Assembly: GCF_020085105.1 (NCBI RefSeq)
Contig: NC_058055.1
Coordinates: 7,065,322-7,129,321, forward strand
From: Siniperca chuatsi
Lineage: Eukaryota > Chordata > Actinopteri > Centrarchiformes > Sinipercidae
Direction of reading: 5' to 3'
Length of the DNA: 64,000 nt
In this document: piece after piece, positions 13,750-33,800 of the stretch
Numbering within the stretch: the stretch's first letter is position 1
Layout: every line of letters starts with the position of its first letter
The notes under the pieces: model-generated
What the model saw: only the letters and a program-made list of their open reading frames with translations
The model's database searches: none
Told to the model about the DNA's origin: nothing
Made by a program: the position numbers and the translations under genes

Positions 13750-16560
13750 TAAAACATTGAGCTTGGTTAGTTTACTTTGGGTACCTTTAGCTATATTATA
13801 CACACGAAACCACACGAACAATTATACAGTTTGCTTATAAAATAAACAATAACTGTGGAATTACTTGGTGGAAGAAAAACCCTTGGGTGACAGCTGCTGT
13901 TAATGTAATGCAAACAATGGGGAATTTAATGCAAGTGATGATTTACCAAGGTGATAACTTACCTAGGTGAAGAATAAATATGGAGTGTGTAAATATATTT
14001 TATTCCAACTGCAATATAAATATTAGATTAAAACTAGACAGACTTGTTACAATTATTTAATCATTCTGCAAGCTTATTCTTCAACATAGCCCGAGGGACA
14101 CTGATTATTTCTGATGCTGCTTCTCAAGACAATTATTTAGGGTAATAAAGTGCACAAAGAAATGATTGTCTTAACAGCCAGACACTTGACTGATATGCAG
14201 TCAATCGCATGTCATACAATTAAGACAATCAAGACACCAGTGACATGTGAACAAGACATAAGTAAGGGCTAAACAGGTCAAGTGCCTGTTACTTATTTGC
14301 CCAACCCGGGGTCTGACAATTGTCCAACGATTATAGGATAGGCCTACATAATATACTACATTTTTCTTTACCATTTTGAACTGCTTTCTGTTAGAACATA
14401 GCTGTTCTGTGAAATATACTGTAGGCCTAAATGGTGCAGGTTGTTGTGAGAATCAAATAAGTAGCATGTTTCATGAATTCTTTTGTCATACATTCTCCTG
14501 ATCTTGATGCACAAACTGAAAGCAGACTGTCAAGTCAGGAGTGCTATGAGATAAATGCCTTTGGCAGGATAAACAGCTGACACCTGATTATCCAGATGAC
14601 AATGTTGAACCAGTTTAGCTATGGATTAGATGGTAAATACCGCAGCACAATCCATGTGATATCCATAATCCACACTACTTTCCTCACTGGAGACTATAGT
14701 GTCATCCCTAACCTTAGCCTTTCTTGTGGGTTCAATTGTAGGTAACATTCTTGATGTTTGAAGGCCAAATTTACATCTGAGTTGTTACTATATGCACAAA
14801 GGTCATCACACATTCACCTCATTCATATATTAGGCTGCACAATGCATTTTCTGCCACTGATTCTCACTGATATCTTGATGTTTTCCTGACCTTTAACACA
14901 TAATGTGTTTTTTATGCCATGCATGTCCACACTGCCCAGCCTCAGCATGGTAAAAGACATTGGGCTCCTTTCTGCCGCTAACACCCAGGACATAAGACAA
15001 TCTACAGTAGGTTTGTATGGAAATCTGATATGAATATGCTGCACATTTTATGCCTCAGTAATACAAAAATGTTCAGCCTTTTCTCTCTTGGAACACACAA
15101 GCACAAACTGCCAACTGCTTCCAGTTAGGGCAAAAAAGCTTTAAAGTTAATCACATTTTCTTGTGTCCTTATGCAGAAAATATTTTCTGATTTAGTAAAG
15201 ACCTCTGTTGCTCTTCCTGAGGTTTCTTCCATATTTCCCCCGTTACAAGGGTTTATTTGGGAGAGTTTTTCCTCATCCGAATCGAGGGTCTAAGGACAGA
15301 GGGTGTCGTATGCTGTACAGATTGTATAGGCCCCTGAGGCAAATTTGTGACATTGGCCTCTATAAAAAATAAATAAAATTGACTTAAAGGAGTGTCTTTG
15401 TTCTAGACAATTTGCAGGTGCCAAGACCAAACCTTTGATACTGTTGCCATATGGTACTGTTCTCTTCTGTCTATTGACATCATACTTCCCCCCTAGTATG
15501 CCAATGCTCTTGTACCAGCTAGAAAGCACATCTTTTCCCTCTTTACTTGATTTTAGTATATTTCCTCCTCCCCTGTTGGTCAGTGAATCCCATTTTTAGA
15601 CCCACTGGCTAAGATCACCTCCTCTGGTTGTCTGTTAACCTCTTGCTTGACAATAGATGGCGCCACATCCCCATTAATAGAAATTCCTTCTACCTTTCCA
15701 AGTGTTCTGTGGACTCCAAAGCTGACCTCTGCAGCAGTATCTTAGTTCATTCACTGACTAGGAGTCTTATTATAGTTCTGAGTTACCTGCACATCTACAG
15801 CGTATAAACACACACCAACTGCCATGAAAATCTGCTGGTTTAGGGCAGCATCTTACTAAACTGGTGTGCTATTATGATGTAACTCCTTAAGTAATATATA
15901 ATAAAATTGCTGGTTTAATTACCTTTCTACACATTATGCTTCTCACATAAATCATCAAACTAAAGCCATGTTTTTGATGGTAGAAATGACAAAATTGTAC
16001 AGCTGTCCATACTGAACAGAGTATAGGCAGGAAGATCTTCTCATTAGATGTTTATTTTTTATTTCACTGGGGAGCTGTCAAACAGCACTGGATGTCTCTT
16101 TATCCTTGTTTACAAACAAGGATAAAAGTTAAGTTCCACTTTTCAGTACTTTAACAAAATGGCCAAGGCATCTGCTTTGTGCATATATTAAGACTTATAT
16201 TCACAGACACCTACTGTATTAGAATTACTGCTCATATTAAGCAGTTTAACACATAAAATCATAAGGGAATAACACCATGCTCAATTATGCCTCTGCTACA
16301 TTCCTACTACAGACAACCATGTTGTTACACTCAGATTTCTTATTACTATGTGTGGATAATGGTGTTTTACCCATTTATCTTATGTACCACAGATATTACG
16401 ATCTGAATAGTGGATTTGCACCATGAATGAACACCACCAGAAAGTAAAGTTTAATCATTTATTAACTGATGTTCATCAAACTTTTGGTCATGTTAAAGTT
16501 AACACCTTTGTCACGTGTAACATTTTTATAATACTGCATGTATATCATGTCATACATAGC
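13750..16560. other. Spacer between the two polyubiquitin genes
   Basis: About 2.8 kb of AT-rich sequence. The open frames in it are short, lack recognisable domains and have no paired splice signals. I recognise no gene or RNA. Confidence 0.5.
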
Positions 16561-16609
16561 ATTTTAACTTGAGGGAAATAAGGTTAAGAAAATGGAATCA
16601 TGAAATCTC

Positions 16610-18496
<1,887 letters not shown>

Positions 18497-18497
<1 letters not shown>

Positions 18498-18590
18498 TAC
18501 TGCGGCACAGAACAACACTGTATTATATACAGGAGTCTGCATACGTCATCTGTCAATATCCGTCCGCATTTGAAAGTAGTTCTCACTGAT
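18497..18590 (-). promoter_or_regulatory. Proximal promoter of polyubiquitin gene 2
   Basis: On the transcribed strand: AACTACTTTCAAATGCGGAC and GATATTG within 18582-18551, TGACGT at 18548-18543, and TATATAA at 18529-18523. Order and spacing match the promoter of polyubiquitin gene 1. This indicates a duplicated and retained promoter core. Confidence 0.65.
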
Positions 18591-21771
<3,181 letters not shown>

Positions 21772-21898
21772 GAAGTTTCTTTAGCAAAAAGGCATTAGAA
21801 GTCTCCGTTATTTCACAATTATTGTCAGCTTTATTTATTGAAAGTGCTTTTGAAAAAAATATTCACGCTACTTTAGCCAATAAAGTGTTAAAGAAATC

Positions 21899-24800
21899 TT
21901 TATTCAACCGTGAGCAAAACGGCTCATCAGATGTGTAAACAGCTACTAAATTCACCCCCACAACAGTAATCAAGTAGTTGGGCAGTGTGACACCTAACAG
22001 AGTAACAGTCAGTGCATATGGATCTGGATGAGATAAACTTAATAGATCTTCAGGTTCTTTGGTCCTTGTGGGATAATTTGGAATGTGTTTACGAACATGT
22101 ACCGGGACAGGGCGATGTAGAGGTAACGAAACCACAGGAGCTGAGTGCGATGACAAAACATGGCTTTCTGAAAAGAAAATAGGGTTGTTTGAGAGGTTAT
22201 AAAACCTATAACATGATATTGTGAGATCTCAATTAACAGCCAACAGTGGTAAAAATCTCTTAGTATAAATGTATTTATTTCTTTATATAATATTAGCATG
22301 ATGAAACATAATTTCAATCTTCAACACCTCACTTTGCTGTAGCGTCTTTTTATAAACCTCATCTCCACTCTTGCTTTTTTAGCACATATACTGTATATAC
22401 CCTTGTTACAATGTGCTAAAAACACATGTGCCCTCTAATAGTAGAAAGTGACACATCTTGCCAACAAACTGTCTATTTCGAGGCTTACTTTGGCTTGCCT
22501 GTAGCCCCGTGAGCCTATAATACAGCGGAGACATGAGGGCAGCAGCCAGCTGAGGGGAAGGTCCAGGAAAGACATGTACTTCCTGAGGAGGCCAACAGTC
22601 ACCAGGGAGAGCAAACAGCAGTCTGGGAGAACAGACAGAGACCCAGTTAAGCTGTTAATATGTTAAATGCTCACTAAAGGCGGTTAGCTAGGCCATTCTC
22701 TCAGGTTGCTCTGTTTTACATGTTTTTATTGTAAGGCAACCTCATGTCAGTAACATAACAATGTAACACAATGCTTATTTTTTTTTACACTTAGGCTGTT
22801 CCTCCTGTGTAGCACTTGTGTTGTGTGACTTGAGAATATGAGAACGACTGCGACTCCTGTATGGGAGTTGAAGTACTTATGTGACATATTAGTATACTAA
22901 GGAAAACATAGAAAAACAACAACAAAAATATCACATTATATTACAGAGCACAGATTGTCAATATGGTATTGAAATTTTCAACTGTAACCCCTGAAATGCA
23001 GCAGGAGTTTGTTGGGCACAAGAGGGTTAAAGCTGTTGGTAGTGAGCAGCGAGTCTTACTGTACAGCCAAGTGAAGAGGCTTAATGCAATCACATTGGGC
23101 CTAATTCTCTCCCGCCTCCCCTAGAGGCTACAGTAAGGCCAGTCAAACAGGTGAGGTGTAAATGTCTGGTAATAAATAACCAGAGAGCATGATTAATGAC
23201 ACACGTGCTGTTTTTAAGATTGCTTACTGCAGGCTAACAAAGCCAAGGCAGAGTGAAGTCATTTTGTTCCAAATAAAGTGTGTGTTTGCTGTGGCCTCAG
23301 GACTGAGATGATAATGTCTTCCTGCCATTCACCAACAAAGTTCGACCGTTGAGATCTCATGTATGATCAACTACATGGGCCTGCTATGCTTGTTTCTTAT
23401 CATGCCGTCTACTCAAAAATGAATGTGGGTGTGCTCTGTGGGCCTACCAAGCAAAGTAATGAGTTCTCATCCTGTTGTAACATGTCGCCCCTTCTCTGTC
23501 CTACATTTCCTTTCACATTCTGTTTAAGAAATTCCCCATGAGCATCATCATAAGACCTTTCAGAAGAAACCAAAAGTAAAAATTCAGTCTGTCTGGGTTG
23601 AAATTAAAAGACAGCCTGGCCAGTAAAGATGTGAAGAGACAGACACACTGAATTTAACATCTGCCAACAACACAGAGTTTGAAACTATGAACATCTGGAA
23701 TGAAACCATCATACGTAGTTTGAGGGCACGCAGTTGGAAAAACATACATTTGCATTGCAACTGGTGTTTCTGATATCCAACTGGCCTCATGCTGCCACCA
23801 GCAGACCAAAATGTATAGAGACACAAGACTCATGCAACCCTTTTGAACAGAAGAGGGCGCTGTACATTAACAAAATACAGAGACTGAGCCAGTGTTTACA
23901 GCGCTTTCCAGGGTTCTCAATGTGGAAAATGCAGACTGGAGAGGTGGTGCCTCTCATGTGAGCAAGTCATTTCTGTTAATGTAAAGCGCTACTTAAAGCT
24001 TAATAATTAATACAGCTTTTGTGTGGGCATGTGTACCCTGTGTCATCGTACTTCACATATCCAGTTGAAAAACTGGGATTAAGTTCCTTGCTCAAGAATT
24101 TTACTTTTAAAGACTACTTTTCTGAGAGTGACCAGTAAATCCGACCCGTGATACTTTGGTCATAAATTCTGAAAATATTAACCTCAAACCTACCGTTGGG
24201 TACTTGTCCAGTGTAAGCGACATGGCTGCAAGTGAAGAAAAGAACAATGTTACCCACTGAAAATGTCAAACATTGTTGTCAAAGAGATGATACACCTTAC
24301 AGACAGGGTTTGTGTTGGCAACAAAATATAGCCACAGTGTGATGTTTCTACTTGCCAATATGTAACTGAGATTAGAGTTTTGGTTACATTGATTATAACA
24401 CAAATGAGTAACAAATCAATGACTGCAAGCCTACAGAAAAGGCTGCAGTGCCGCAGCCAAGCTACTGCTAAATATCTACCATTATGTGTGTTTTGGGTCA
24501 TGTATAGAGTGCTGGAGGTTTTTTTTTCCAGTGTAGCAAAAACATGACTCTCCATTTCATATTCTACTGTCCTCCAAACTTGCACTTCTATATGCAATAG
24601 CTGTTAATATGTTGACAAAAACAAAACCCAACAACAAACCATTGAGATTTAGAGCTATGTGAAACTAGTGCACATCCCCTCTGGGTTCCAGCCTAATAGG
24701 AATCATGAGATGTGATTTGGAGAGTTCACATCTTATCAACAGATGAGGCCCACAGATTGAAAAGGGAGCCATATAGGCTCAGTGAGGGAAAATACCATGA

Positions 24801-27800
24801 CTATTGAGGTATCAGTGCAATATGGGGCAACAAATACTTCACAGTGCAAAACAATTTTTTTTTTTTTTAAACCAACTGATGCAACTTGCTCGGTTGGCCT
24901 CTCCAAACCAGAGCTGCCCTCCCACCTCACCACTTCAGGGACAGGATTTACTGCTGGTCTCTGGGAGCAAAGCCGAGTGCCTCTGAGGACTCTGTTTGGA
25001 TGACCTCTCAGCTATGTAACAGACCAATTCTGAAAAACATGGTTTGTGTGTGTGTGTCTTTGTGGGGAAACATTTGGAAAGATGGATGCATTTTCTTGGA
25101 CGGTGTTTTATGATTGTGGAGTAGGCTGGTTTCTGTGTGAATGTGTAAGCCACATAATATCCAAGAGGATGGGATCTTTAAGTTGAGGGACTCAAAAAAA
25201 CAAAACAAAAACACAAACATTGTTTTTTTGTGTGATGCCAAAGCCTTAAAGTTCAGTCAGTACCTGACAGCTTTATGGATGGCTACATGATTGGCATGGC
25301 CGCTCACTCCTCTTCCATCGAAGGTCAGCACCTGAAACAACAAAATATCTCATTGTGTGGGTGAAAAGCCAGAATCTGGTTATCTAAAAGTGAATTTAAA
25401 TAAACGGAGGCAAAAACAGAGGTAGAGACTTTTCTTGGGTTAGTGGAAGGGTTTCTGTGTCTGACTGTGGAGCTGCTTGGCAGCTGACAACTGATATTTA
25501 AAAGCCTTTTTCTGTGTGCATGCTTGCACACCAGAGGAAGCAAGTGAAAAAAAAAGAAAAAATCAGGTCAAAGGGAAAGAAAAAGTGCTTGACTAAAGAC
25601 TTGGCATTTGTTATGCTGAGGCGTATTCTACCATGACTATGTCTTTGCAATCAAGCACAAGTTTAAGCTCCCAACCACCACATATTATAACTGTGAACTT
25701 TGAATCCCTTCATTCTTGCTGGCTTGTATATGGGAAAGCAAGGGAATGGCATGGTGTCAGACCAAGGAAACAATATTATTCAGTTTAAGAGCAGGCATAT
25801 ATTTGTTAGAGATGTTAGACATGATTCTCTAGCCTACTTTTTGGTCTAGAGGCATTTTTTGCTGCCGAGCCTGACAGGATGGGAGGAGACGGTGTGTTTG
25901 TTTGTCGTCTTTGATAAGAAAAAGAGATAGCAACGACAGGATAGACGAACCCAGCTGTGTGTAATCATCTTCTCTATAGAACTGTGGGGCTTTTTGCCAT
26001 TGCTGCTGTACTTTCTGTTTGTCAGAGCGTTTGACTATTTTTGCCTTTGTTGAGATAGACTGCATGAAAATTCTTTGATTCTAAATTTGCCTCATTCCCA
26101 TTAGCTAATAGTGCGGCACAGCACTGGGGCAGATAAGAATCTCTGTGTAAACACAGAAATTTAATCTAAACTTTCTACTGCAGCAGTGGCCATTTCCTCT
26201 CATTTTTAAGGAGGCTCAAAATACAGACTGAGTTGGAGAAAAAGAGATGGCGGCTGACAGGATTATTACACAGACCACAGTGAAACTGGGATAATGAGCT
26301 AGAAAGCTGTGGTGCCAAAACATATGGTAAAAACAAAACAAAACAATAGATGGATTTTGTACACAGAATGGCAGGGAAATTATGTGTTAACACCAAACAG
26401 GAAATTACCGAAAAGCCACTGCTTTGAAAGGCAAGAATTTAGCGCAGAGCTGAGCATACCATGTTGAAGGAGTGAGCTCTTATGTGCTTCACAATTACAG
26501 AAGAGACCAATGAGATGCTCCATTCTGCTTTGGGATCGTCTGGAAGTTTTCTGGAGGGCAAAGAAAGGAACTCTGGTTATCTTAGTTACAGTAATATTAC
26601 AACAGTGTTATACTGATATACAGGACTGCATTGTGTGTGCATTGTAACCTCAATGTAACTGAAAGAGCATTATACACAACATAAGCATGCTGGGTGTTTC
26701 TCAGGCTGAGCAGTCTTATTCCTTTACCAGCACCAGATTTCTGCACAGTGCAGATTTAACCCAGCGTTTGAAAAAAGGCTGTTGTGGAATGCAAACACGA
26801 GGGAGTGCTGGGAAGTCCAGGGGTTAAGGGTTGGAAGGCCCTTAGCATCATGTTCATCCGAAACTACAGCCTGGAGACAACACGGAGCAAACATCAAACA
26901 TGGCCAGCCCAAGCTCTCTGCCTACTAAACATGCATAGACTCCCTTTTTGGCAGAAAAAACAGATTTTTTTTTCTCAGTTTACAAAATAAAAGCATTACT
27001 TTCTATGGTTGTTCAACGTTCCCCTTGCACTCAAGAGAAACCAACCACAAAAAATAAAGGGAGAGAAGTGCTTAGACAGACTCAGATATGAATTGGGCCA
27101 TCTCGGTTCACATAAAAAACAAAGTCCTGAGGGTTGCATTTCAAGTGGAGCGGATCCAGTTTGTTCACCAGTTATCATTTCTTTGCTTTATGTTGATCAA
27201 AAATACAACCAACAAAGGAAACTGACATGACTGCACGACCAAACTGTAGGGGTCTTGGTTTGACGAGATAAGCAGAAAGACCAATGACGTGACATGTTGT
27301 TGTACACTTGGGGTAGCACATGGGTGGAGTGAGTGACAGTGCGTCCATGCATGTGTATGTACATATGCATAAAGTGGGGGTAGGTGTGGGCGTGTGTCAA
27401 CAGTTGTTCCCCCGCCCCTTTGTTGCTAACAATGAGCCAGGACAGTTGAGCTAGAAGAGGGAAGTGATGGATTAGGCCACAAATCTATTGGCTGCCAGTG
27501 ATGTGAGGGTCAGGCTTTGGGGTAAGGGGTGGGGGTCAGCTATGTCACAGGGAGGAGGGGTAAAGGGTTTGGGGTTCAGAGATAGTTTAAAACTGTGTGT
27601 CATCGAGTGAATGCACTGCTGTGACACTTTGATACCAGTGACATATCATAACGGCTGTGTGTGTGTTGTTTTTTTTTTTTGCTCCGTAGGATGGCGCCGT
27701 GAAATGGAATTTTAGAAACAAAAGACATAAGACACCTGACCTTTCTCAAGCAGGATGCAGGCTGAGTGTCAGCTTCGCCATGGCAACAGTGCAAAATGTC

Positions 27801-30800
27801 CTAAAGTAACCTCCACAGCTCCCCCTTTGTAGCTTTGCATGTGGATGTCTAATTGCTTGCAGGCATCTGTATGCAGTTGTTGAACTTTGGCCCAGTAAGG
27901 GGATTCTGTGTGTGTGTGTGTGTGTGTGTGTGAGTGAGAGCGAGAGAGAGGGAGAGAGGGCTTGTTTAGTCTGGTCACATGGACCACAGGCCTGTGAAAC
28001 TGCCAGACTTCTGTCCACACAGTCAGATTATATGTCCTGTTGGGAACGGCTGAGATGCCACTACAAACTGACAGTACGCCCACAATATCCCACTGTAATA
28101 AGGCAGTTACAACTATAGTAACAACACCAATAGACACATGTTGTTTCACAATGATTCAGAGACACTTGCGGTTGCAGGTTTTGCCAATATTCACTCATGT
28201 TGATAATAAACTGTCATGAAAATAACCATGGAAATAATGCTGTTGGCGTTATTTTGAAAGTAAGTTGTGCAGAAAAAAAAGCAATCTAATGTGACAAAAT
28301 TACAGTTTGTTGCTGGCTGCGGGACTCAGTAAATGGGAAAAGTAACTGTGACTATGCAGAGGCCAGTGTGTGCTGGTGACAAATGTATCTAGGATAAAAG
28401 CACAGCTAGAGATCAGCGGCAAGGCTGGAACATCCCACCACTATTTACTGGGCCCTGCCATGTGCTTATAAATCAGCTACGGCTATTTTTGTCACTGATC
28501 AATGTATATTTAAACCTTGTGTGGGGATAGGGTGTTACTGAGCGAATATGGCTTTTCTTTCCAAAAACTAGTGCTGAGTTTTTTGTTTATGCATACAGAG
28601 AATTACACTGATCCAATAAATAACAAAAGCTTTCAGTTTGTAATTTACGTCTGAGTAGATTTATTTAGCTAAAGTAAACCTGAAGTATGTTATCATGTCA
28701 CACTGTTTAAGTTAGAAAGAAATTAGGTGGGTAAGATAGAGAGTTGATTCAGTTCACTCTGATGGATAATGTAATGAAGAAGTTGAATCTGGTTGGATGT
28801 GTGCAGTGAGCAGCTATAATCGAGTGCAGGGAGCAGACCGAGGTCAAGCCAGTGCAAGTGGAGAGGCAGCAGAGCGTGCTCAGATCGAGCTTGATCACAA
28901 AGGCCCCAACATGCACTGGGGCCCCAGATACTGTCAACACAGCTGTCCTATTCAGTGAGCATTAAAGGGAAAATCCTATCTATAACAGAATTTATGTGTT
29001 ATTCCAGTTATTCCATAGGCTATAGTTGTGAGTGAGCAAGTCTCACCCAGATCTGCCATCATGAAACAAAAGTCCAGTGGATCCAGTGCATCACACTACC
29101 CTGATGAATGAGATGATAGTACACAGCCTATACTGTAAAAAATACATCTTAACATTCATCTAGTCTGGTACTGACGACTATATTTTTTGCTCATTTCTAA
29201 TTCCGTTTTAATTTTCTGTTTAACAATATCTTGATGCCACTCCACTCGTATGAAGACAATGTCAATTAAAAGTGCTCTGTGGAGTTGTGCTATGTTTACA
29301 TTCAGTTTTACTCACCAAAACACACTGTGTATATCCTTGAGCTCTGACAAATGTGTTGAGCATTTCCTTCCTCATAAAACATTTTAAATCCAGCATTGTT
29401 TACATCCACGTTAACTTGCTAGCAGTCTTCCTCTACACTGCCTTTGCTGGCACATTGCTGCGTATCTCGGTGTGTTACTGCCACCTGTGGATCAGTGAAA
29501 TCGTATGAAACCATTCGCAGGGATGTAATTTCTATGATATACTATGAAACAAAAAATATTTCTGCTCTAATCGGCTCTCAGACAGGAGAAGGCTCCCATC
29601 GTTCACTTAAAGCAGCCGGCTCATAGAGCTGACTCCTTCGAGACAGACACATCACTACTCCATAGTGCTACTAGAGGTCATAAACTCCACAGGGAACCTT
29701 TAATTTTTTATTACAAAATGATTTGCATCGAAATTGGTTTATATGAATACATTGCCAGGATTCAATTAATCTGAACCAAGACAGGCAGGGTTTGAGACTA
29801 ATGGCATCCCGTCGTCCTGGGGATGATAGAAAATGTGTTTGGAAGAACAGATTATCCCCGGGACGAAAGGGATTTTTCTATGTATGTATATAATTATTGC
29901 TTAGCAAATGACAAACTGAACAAAACGCTGACTAAAATGGCGCGCATCTTCTCATGCTGTTACTATAGTTACTATCACTGGCTAACTACTCAGCGCGAGA
30001 CCTACGAAAAATATGAAGATTCTGAAATGTTCCCGCGGTACCGGACCATCTAGCCCCTCAGTCACAGAGGGCTTGTTGGCAGGACCTCGAAAATGTGTTG
30101 CGCTGGTTACAAATCGAGCATATAATTTGATTGAAACAGTCTAACCAGCTGCTTGCTACTAGCTAGCTAACTTTAGCCAGACGCTACCCTGGCTGTGTGT
30201 GAGTATATTACTTTTTCCCAGATAATGCTACATTGTGAACAAAAAATCCGTGTTGAAATTGGCAGGAGGAGAGCTAGTTAGCTGTTGTTAGCTGCAACAG
30301 AGTCCTGCGGTATGTTTACAGCTAACGGAGCTAACGGAGCTAAACACCGGGTTCGGTCTATGCGCCGCTTGATGCGTAACGACGAAGGCCGGGAAAACCA
30401 CGTAATTGTCAGCTGACAAAACAAACAACAATGTCGGCCTACAGGGTAAAAGCCACAGTAGCTTTCCTAGTTGACAAATAATTGCCAGCATAGGCAGTAA
30501 TATTCACAATATGATTTTATGTAAGCCTGAATGACATTCATCAGTTCTCTGTCTTATCAGTCTCCTTTGACTTTGACCACTATGGGCCATGTGGTCGTGG
30601 TGACGTAAACGCTGCTGCTGTGTTACTAAAATCTGTGTCCTATTTATTTTTTTTAATTCTGTTTATGGCAGTTTACTGATAACTTTTCAGGTTTTAAACC
30701 TATTTCTTTAAATGGGGCTAAAATAATATAATTATGTTTACATTCACTTCCGCAAGGTTAAAATTGTTTTTTGGGACAGTGGTGAAAAAAGTTAGTCTGG

Positions 30801-33800
30801 AGCCCTGAAGTGTCATTACAAGACCAAAATTAAGAGGGATTTTTGCAAAACTGTACACTGACAAGTGTCAAGACTGACTTTCCAAGGCACAGCACACTAC
30901 CTGGTTAGTGTTCACATTACAATATATTATATTATATATTAATATATTATAAGAAATAATATCCAACTTGACATACAAACTCAAGGCATATAGTTTGAGC
31001 CCACAAACTAAAGCTCTGCTCTAGGTTTTATCCTTTGATAACATCACATACAAATCTCAGTTCTTGAGCCACAGTGCTCATTTTCATAGCTGTTGTGTTT
31101 GTTTTAGGCTTGACATTATCTTTTATGACTTCACTGAAAGCTTTCTAAACACTAGAGATTTGTCTGGAGATCAGTACTGCAACTACTGCATATGAGCTAC
31201 ACTCAGCTCCAGTCATCATTGTTTAACCCATTATCCATCTAAACTCTGCATGAGTTTGTAGGAAAACCAAACAAAGAGTGATTTAATCTCTGTAGTTTTA
31301 TACAAATGTCATTTCCCAAACTGCTGAAGCTTACAGAACCATTGTTTCACAGCTGCAAAAACAGCAGAAGACATGATATGCTTACTATGTGGATCCACAT
31401 CCATGTGTATTTTTCCTCAGTGACAACACCTTGGTAGATTAATAAACCAAAGCAGTTGTCAATGAGAAAATATAGGAAATAATAAGGAAATGAACTTTGC
31501 AATTATTTGCCTTCAAAACACTATGATGTACAAGCTATTTGAGAAATTCAATGGACCTTGAATCACTTGTCCGGAGCTAATTTTTACACAACAATAATGA
31601 AAAGAAAATGAAAAGTTTTTATGGACATATACATATAAACAAAACCTGATAATTATAACCTTCATGCAGGTAGGAATTATTGCAGGGCTGTTGTACTAGA
31701 CTGCATTTGTTTTAGCTAGGTGTACCTTATAAACTGGCAACTGAGTGTAAATGCTCAAATCAAACTGATAAGATGCATAGGGCTTTTGTTTCTATTCAAA
31801 TGTTCTAGTTTCTATTCCATTTGAGTTGTAAACATAAAAAAAAGACTGGACACCTACTTTTGCACTGCATCTTTTTCTTTCTTTGTGCACAATAAAAATG
31901 ACAAGAAAAACAGGGAGAGGTCAAGTCAAGCATGTACATCTGCACATACTTGGGCAGAGAAGGTTAAGAGCAAAGCCAAAGTGTGGCTAGCCATGTACAG
32001 ACACACAAAGAGAAAAACAGTTTGGAATGACCTACATTAGCAGTGCTCAGAGCATTGCCAAAATGTATCCCACAGTCCTTGGCAGTTGGCTTCAGCAGAC
32101 ATGGACAAGAGGAGGAGGTGGGGTGGAACAGAGGGAGAGAGCAGTGAGAGGCCCTGTTTACACCTGGCATTAATATGCGTCTTGAGTGATCTGATCACAA
32201 GTGGACAGCTCCAAGTACGTCAGTTCACCTGGCATTAGAATGCGTCTGCACATGCGTCTCGAGTGACCACTTGTGATCGGATCTTACTCCCCCGCTCTAT
32301 ATGCAAATAAACACATACATCATTTCCGTTTGTAAAGACCAAATGCGCTGTTGTTTTTATGCCTGAATTTGATGAATTTACTGTTTATCACACCACTAAT
32401 GAGACTAAGAATTAGGTTGAAAAACAATAGACACCAACGGAGCAGAGGGTTTCTGGGGGCTGGGCTTCACTGATTACTGTACAAAAACAACTTCATAACT
32501 CTATTCACTGATTTTGGTAAAACTGGATCATATTTTATGGATAAAATATTTTCTGGTTTTTCCTCTGATGTCATCTGGCTGCTCTGCCTCAACTCTCTGT
32601 GATTTAATGTTACAGAGTTCTGTAACAGATAGCTTTACTTGTTGCTAAAGTAACTGCTAACTAGCTGCCGTTAGCTGTGCAGCTAGTGGTCCTTTAAAGC
32701 TTAAATAAAGCTTTATTAGCTTTATTAAACCTCCTCCTCCCAGCGGTCCAAAGCTCCTGTGCTAGCAGTATAAACACCAACATTACACTAGTGCTCCGTG
32801 CTCCCAGTCCAGGCAGAGTCAGCTAGCGTTAACAGGGCCACTTGCTGCACAGCTAACTAGCTAATGACAGTACAGTTTGCGGTTACCAGTCTATGGCGGT
32901 TACTTTAGCAACAAGTAAACCTATCTGTCCATCAGGAAACTCCATAAATCAGCGAGTTTAGGCAGAGCAGCTTGAGGACATCAGGCAGCATGTTTCATGC
33001 ATACTCCATCCACGAGAATCCATTTGGCCTGTTCTTGTTGTTTCACACTTTAATATGACGCTGGTGTGCGAATGAGTACGTACTTCCGCTTACGCAGAGG
33101 ATGTCAGTTGAGTAGGCGGTCCTTCAACGTGGCCCAGGACACATTCGCGTACACACTGCTAAAAGAATGTGGCTATATCCGAATGTGGTCTCAGCGATTG
33201 GATCTCAATGCGTCCTCAATGCGTCTTGGATGCATTCACACCTGTACTTAGAGCTGTCCACTTGTGATAGGATCACCCAGGATGCATGTTAATGCCAGGT
33301 GTAAACAGGGCCAGAGTCAGAGGGAGAGCATGGTTGTGAGTGAGTGGGGCTTTCAAAGTGCTGATTAGGTGTGTGTTTTGGGCAAACAACAGAATACACA
33401 GAAAGGGAAAACGGGCTACACTCCAGTTCAGCAGAAGTGCAGACAGCACTAAGATCAAAGTTCAGCTGTATTCTGTGTGCACAAGATGATAAAACGGTGA
33501 AGTCTGTGCGTGTGTGTTTAAAAACACACACACACCAACAATGTTCTCTAGGGCAGACAACCTGGGCAGGCTGCCAGCTTATTACTGTGAGTTCCAGGTT
33601 AGTGCCAGAGTTCATACAGCTCTCCTGGTGAGCCAACATGTAGAGACTCACATGTAGGCAGCTGGGAGGTTCTTAGAAACACAAAACATTTTCAAGGGAA
33701 TCTGCAGGGTTGATCCACAGCCAAAAAACCCCAACCGTTTCAACATCACCTTTTACTACTACTTTCTCTGTAACTTCACCTTGCCAATAGCCAGAGCAAG

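Noticed and set aside
27746-28149. Minus-strand frames with Thr-His repeats
   Set aside because: Produced by the GT/GA microsatellite in pigl intron 2.
29823-30053. A 76-residue plus-strand frame near 30 kb as a small gene
   Set aside because: It has no recognisable domain and no flanking splice or poly(A) signals; it lies within pigl intron 2.
33066-33251. A 61-residue frame within the 1.16-kb MITE as a transposase remnant
   Set aside because: It overlaps the terminal inverted repeat itself and shows no transposase motif.
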